Source: Apiotrichum sp. Y4204 (Eukaryota > Basidiomycota > Tremellomycetes > Trichosporonales > Trichosporonaceae). From it: a DNA stretch of 64,000 bases. This document shows, piece by piece, positions 61,195 through 64,000 of the stretch. Position 1 is the stretch's first letter; every line of letters begins with the position of its first letter. A program made the translations under genes and the position numbers. The stretch lies in assembly GCA_025531455.1 (NCBI GenBank), contig JAMYHL010000031.1, positions 1-64,000 of the forward strand, written 5' to 3'. The notes under the pieces are model-generated. The model saw only the letters and a list, made by a program, of their open reading frames with translations. It had not been told where the DNA came from and searched no databases.

Positions 61195-62951
61195 ATGTCG
61201 TCCCCGCCCACGCTCTTTATCAACGCGCGCCTTGTCGGCAAGCCCGACGGATACCTCTGGTCCGTCGCCATCGCCGGCGGTGTGATCGTTGCGACGTCCC
61301 CCCACTCGGTCGTAGAGGTTGAGGAGGGGTACGAGGTCGTCGACCTCGAGGGGCAGTGGGTCAGCCCCGTGAGTCTTGGTGGATAGGGCAAAGCGCGGAG
61401 TTGTGCTTCGATCGTGTGTAATGGAGACTGTTGCTGACGCTGTCTCCTTAACTTCACTTGCTATGTTTCGTGTTTTTTTGGTTCCTTGCGCACTTCTTAC
61501 CCCCCGCGTCTCCTTACGCCTTTTCCATCGCTCTTCACTCCCTTACTCCACTATGGCTCCCGTACTCATTCTCCTCCGCGCTACTCTGCTTCGCTCCGCA
61601 GTCGCTCATCGACTGGCACACGCACTTCACGATGAACTCGCTCGCCGCACGCCGCCTGGACCTGTCGGGATGTACAAGCGCTGCGGCCGTGCTCGACGAG
61701 GTGCGCGCCGCCCTCGCATCGGGCAAGTACGACGAGGGCGGGCGCCTCGTGGCGATCAACGTGCGCAACGGCGAGTGGACCGACGGCCACCTCCTTACCC
61801 GTGCGGCGCTCGACGAGCTCTCCCCGCAGCCCCTCGTCCTCATCTTCAACGGGTATCACTCGGCAATGTGCAACTCGCCAGCCCTCGAGTTCCACGACAT
61901 CCACGATCCCAACCATTCGGGCATGCTCCTTGAGAAGCCGGCGTTTGACCTCCAGCAGCGCCTTCAAGCCGCCGCAGACCCGGGGATCCTCGACGACTGG
62001 GTCGCCGAGCAGGCTGCCCGCGCCGCGTCCATGGGCGTCACCGAGGTTGTCGACCTCGAGATGGCACACAACATTCCGGCGTGGAAGCGCCGCGCAGACA
62101 AGGGCTTTGACACGCTCCGCGTTCACATCGGCTTCTACCCCCCGCACCTAGGCGACGCGGAGGAGGCGGGTGTGCGCACCGGCTCCCCGATCGCCGCCGA
62201 CGGGCTCATCACAGCCGGCCCGGCCAAGATCATCTCCGACGGAAGTCTCGGCTCCCAGACCGCCTTCTGCTGCGACCCCTACCCTGGAACCGAGGACCGC
62301 GGCATTCTCGCGCACTCGAGCGAGGACGTTGAGCAGATTGCCATCCGCGCAACGGGCCTTGGCCTCCGTCTGGCCGTCCACGCGATCGGGGACGACGCCC
62401 TGCGCTCCGCCCTGTCGGCACTCGAGCGCGCCGCGCGCGCCGGCTCCGCCCCGCTTCCGGGCTCAACGATCGAGCACGCGCAGCTCGTCCACAAGGAGGA
62501 CCTGTCGCGCTTTGTCGCGCTCGGCCTGACCGCCTCCATCCAGCCGCGCCATCTCGTGGATGACCGCGAGCTGTGCGCGGCATTCTGGCCCGGCCGCGAG
62601 GATCGCGCGTACGCGTTCAAGTCGATCGTGGATGCCGGTATCCCGATCAAGCTTGGTTCCGACTGTCCCGTCGCGCAGCTGGATCCGTGGGACGCGCTCG
62701 CATGTGCGATCTCCCGTGCGGGACCGGGCGAGGGCGCGGACAAGGCTTTTGTCAAGGACGAGTGCATCCCCCTCGACGTCGCGTATGCCGCTAGCACGTG
62801 CAATGGCAAGCTCCACATTGTCGAGGGGCAGGCGGCGGATCTTGTTGTGCTCGAGAAGAACCCCCTGGAGTGCAGCCCCGACGAGCTTCGCAAGATGAAG
62901 GTTGTCGGGACTATGCTTGCCGGCCGCTGGACGTACCGCCGCCAGGAGTAG
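61195..62951 (+). CDS. Amidohydrolase family 3 (YtcJ-like) protein
   Basis: Two exons (61195-61368 and 61602-62951) give 507 residues; the 233-nt intron begins GTGAGT and ends CCGCAG. The product matches the YtcJ-type metal-dependent amidohydrolases, which cleave amide bonds in small molecules; the substrate is unknown. N-terminal strand region TLFINARLVGKPDGYLWSV leads to the metal motif SLIDWHTHF (H64, H66), directly after the splice junction. Further ligands are in AVHAIGDDAL (H318), TIEHAQLVHK (H350) and LGSDCPVAQLDP (D412). LEGQAADLVVLEKNPLE near the end is typical for the small beta domain of this family. Complete and in frame. Confidence 0.9.
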
Positions 62952-63630
62952 GATGTGTACGGAGGAATAAGAGAAATCGGGTCAGGATGTCCATGATGGG
63001 AATGAGACACTCATGCATGGGATGAGGGAGCGGGATCTCATCTCTACACGTAGGTACAGCTTTCGGTATGCATGTGGATGAATAGCAGTGGAAGGAAGAC
63101 TGTTTGCGAGCAGCCTGACCCTATGGCTATCAGAGCCCACAACACAGCACCGACAAGGTATCATCAGCGCTGCTGCAGAAACAAACGTAGTGTCGTCTGG
63201 GTCAAGCAGACCAGCGATAGCGCAGGCTTACAGGACGGGTGGCATCCATCGCCCCGTCGAGTACGCTGGGGAGAGGACAGGCGACATCCACCTCAACAGC
63301 ATGGCTGCGATACTAGTCCAACGTGTTTGTATTGCCCTTTGTACTCGACGTGGTTGTGAGCTAAGACACTAGAGGCATAAACTTGCTCCTTCCCGCCAGA
63401 GACTTGAATGCGAGGTACACTGTATCCCTGTCAATGTGGAGATCGTAAGAACAACAGTCAGTAGCACAGCACTTCGGGGCCGGAAAGGTTGATGCAAGAA
63501 GCGTCCCCACGTCCCCGCCTCTTACCCCAGCCCCATCCCACCCCTCTCCCCTTCCCGCGGCGCCTCGATGCCATTTCCCGCGCACGCATGTGCATCTGTC
63601 TATTTGTGTTTAATTTCGCTGCGGCAGCGC
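62952..63630. other. No gene seen
   Basis: Convergent region between the amidohydrolase and the minus-strand gene at the window end. Nothing coding is supported. Confidence 0.5.
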
Positions 63631-64000
63631 CTAGTCGTCCTGCTTGACCTTGAGGTCCGAAAGGTCGGCCTGCGAGCCGACGGCGACCGAGTGCGGGGAC
63701 GCCATCTCGAACGAGCTGGGTTGTAAGTGGGCGAATGGAGATGGGTAATGAGGTTGGGAGTACCGGTGGACGCGAGAGGACAGAAAACGACACGATGAGT
63801 CGAGGGATGACATCCCTAACCCTAGGCATCATCGCCATCTCTCTCCATCTCATCTGCCTCTTCCCACTCCCTTTCTCACTCACGAAGGGAACCGCATGCG
63901 GTGCATCTTGGGCATCTCCGCCTCTCCGATGAGGAGCTTGGAGTCGGCGACCTCGGACGCAAGCTCGAGGTGCTTGATGTTGCGCTCGGACCAGGTGTCC
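63631..64000 (-). CDS. 3' end of an unidentified gene, cut by the window
   Basis: Two exons are visible: one from beyond the window edge to 63884, and 63715-63631, joined over a 168-nt intron (GTGAGTG to ACCCAG). The visible C-terminal part reads DTWSERNIKHLELASEVADS, KLLIGEAEMPKMHRMRFPS, then SFEMASPHSVAVGSQADLSD and ends KVKQDD. The spliced frame is continuous and the composition is protein-like. I do not recognise the family, and the rest lies outside. Confidence 0.65.

Noticed and set aside
1..64000. tRNA, rRNA, transposon or CRISPR features
   Set aside because: No tRNA B-box-like GGTTCGANNCC in a foldable context, no rRNA sequence, no transposase or reverse transcriptase motif and no spaced repeats were seen. 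A tRNAscan or covariance-model search would be decisive.

Overview
The window looks like nuclear DNA of a basidiomycete yeast, most likely a tremellomycete of the Trichosporonales type. The reasons are a GC-rich sequence, intron-containing genes with many very short introns (several of exactly 33 nt) and GTGAGT/GTAAGT donors, CTGAC-type branch sites just before the acceptor, a mitochondrial/cytosolic P450nor (CYP55) of the kind described from Trichosporon, and a mix of conserved eukaryotic housekeeping genes with small secreted proteins. The placement is inferred from gene content, not from a database search. Exon boundaries were built by hand from splice consensus, reading frame and family conservation.

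Layout. 1-9850 is gene-poor: a 161-bp tandem repeat, simple-sequence stretches, two small secreted ricin-B lectin-like genes (2759-3181 minus, 8311-8844 plus) and between them a secreted bacterial-type NlpC/P60 cysteine hydrolase with an SH3-like domain (4819-5568). 9850-22240 is a dense housekeeping block: a DUF4246 oxygenase-like protein, EMC4, a membrane-anchored ubiquitin hydrolase of the Ubp1/USP30 type, MZT1, a type I membrane protein and an intronless REV1.

22970-30378 is the most unusual region: a head-to-tail array of paralogous genes for about 150-160-residue proteins with eight conserved cysteines, two invariant N-glycosylation sequons and a C-terminal hydrophobic segment, but no N-terminal signal peptide. 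Four copies look intact in frame, a fifth diverged copy is intact, one has a frameshift, one is a pseudogene with two stops and a frameshift, and one is a C-terminal relic. I do not recognise this family.

31998-49329 is again mostly housekeeping: P450nor, FEN1/RAD27 (with two MCB-type sites upstream), an unknown protein, Cu/Zn SOD, HIS1 (with a 12-nt micro-exon), an Oca/Siw14-family pseudophosphatase, a very long disordered protein ending in an MDR (AST1-like) domain and an F-box-like protein. 50790-59825 is a second gene-poor region rich in small secreted proteins: an inverted pair of six-cysteine proteins, a GPI-anchored cysteine-rich protein, an acidic secreted protein and two related peptide precursors with a dibasic site. 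Gene debris lies between them. The window ends with a YtcJ-type amidohydrolase (61195-62951) and the 3' end of an unidentified gene on the minus strand.

No transposon, rRNA, tRNA or CRISPR array was recognised.
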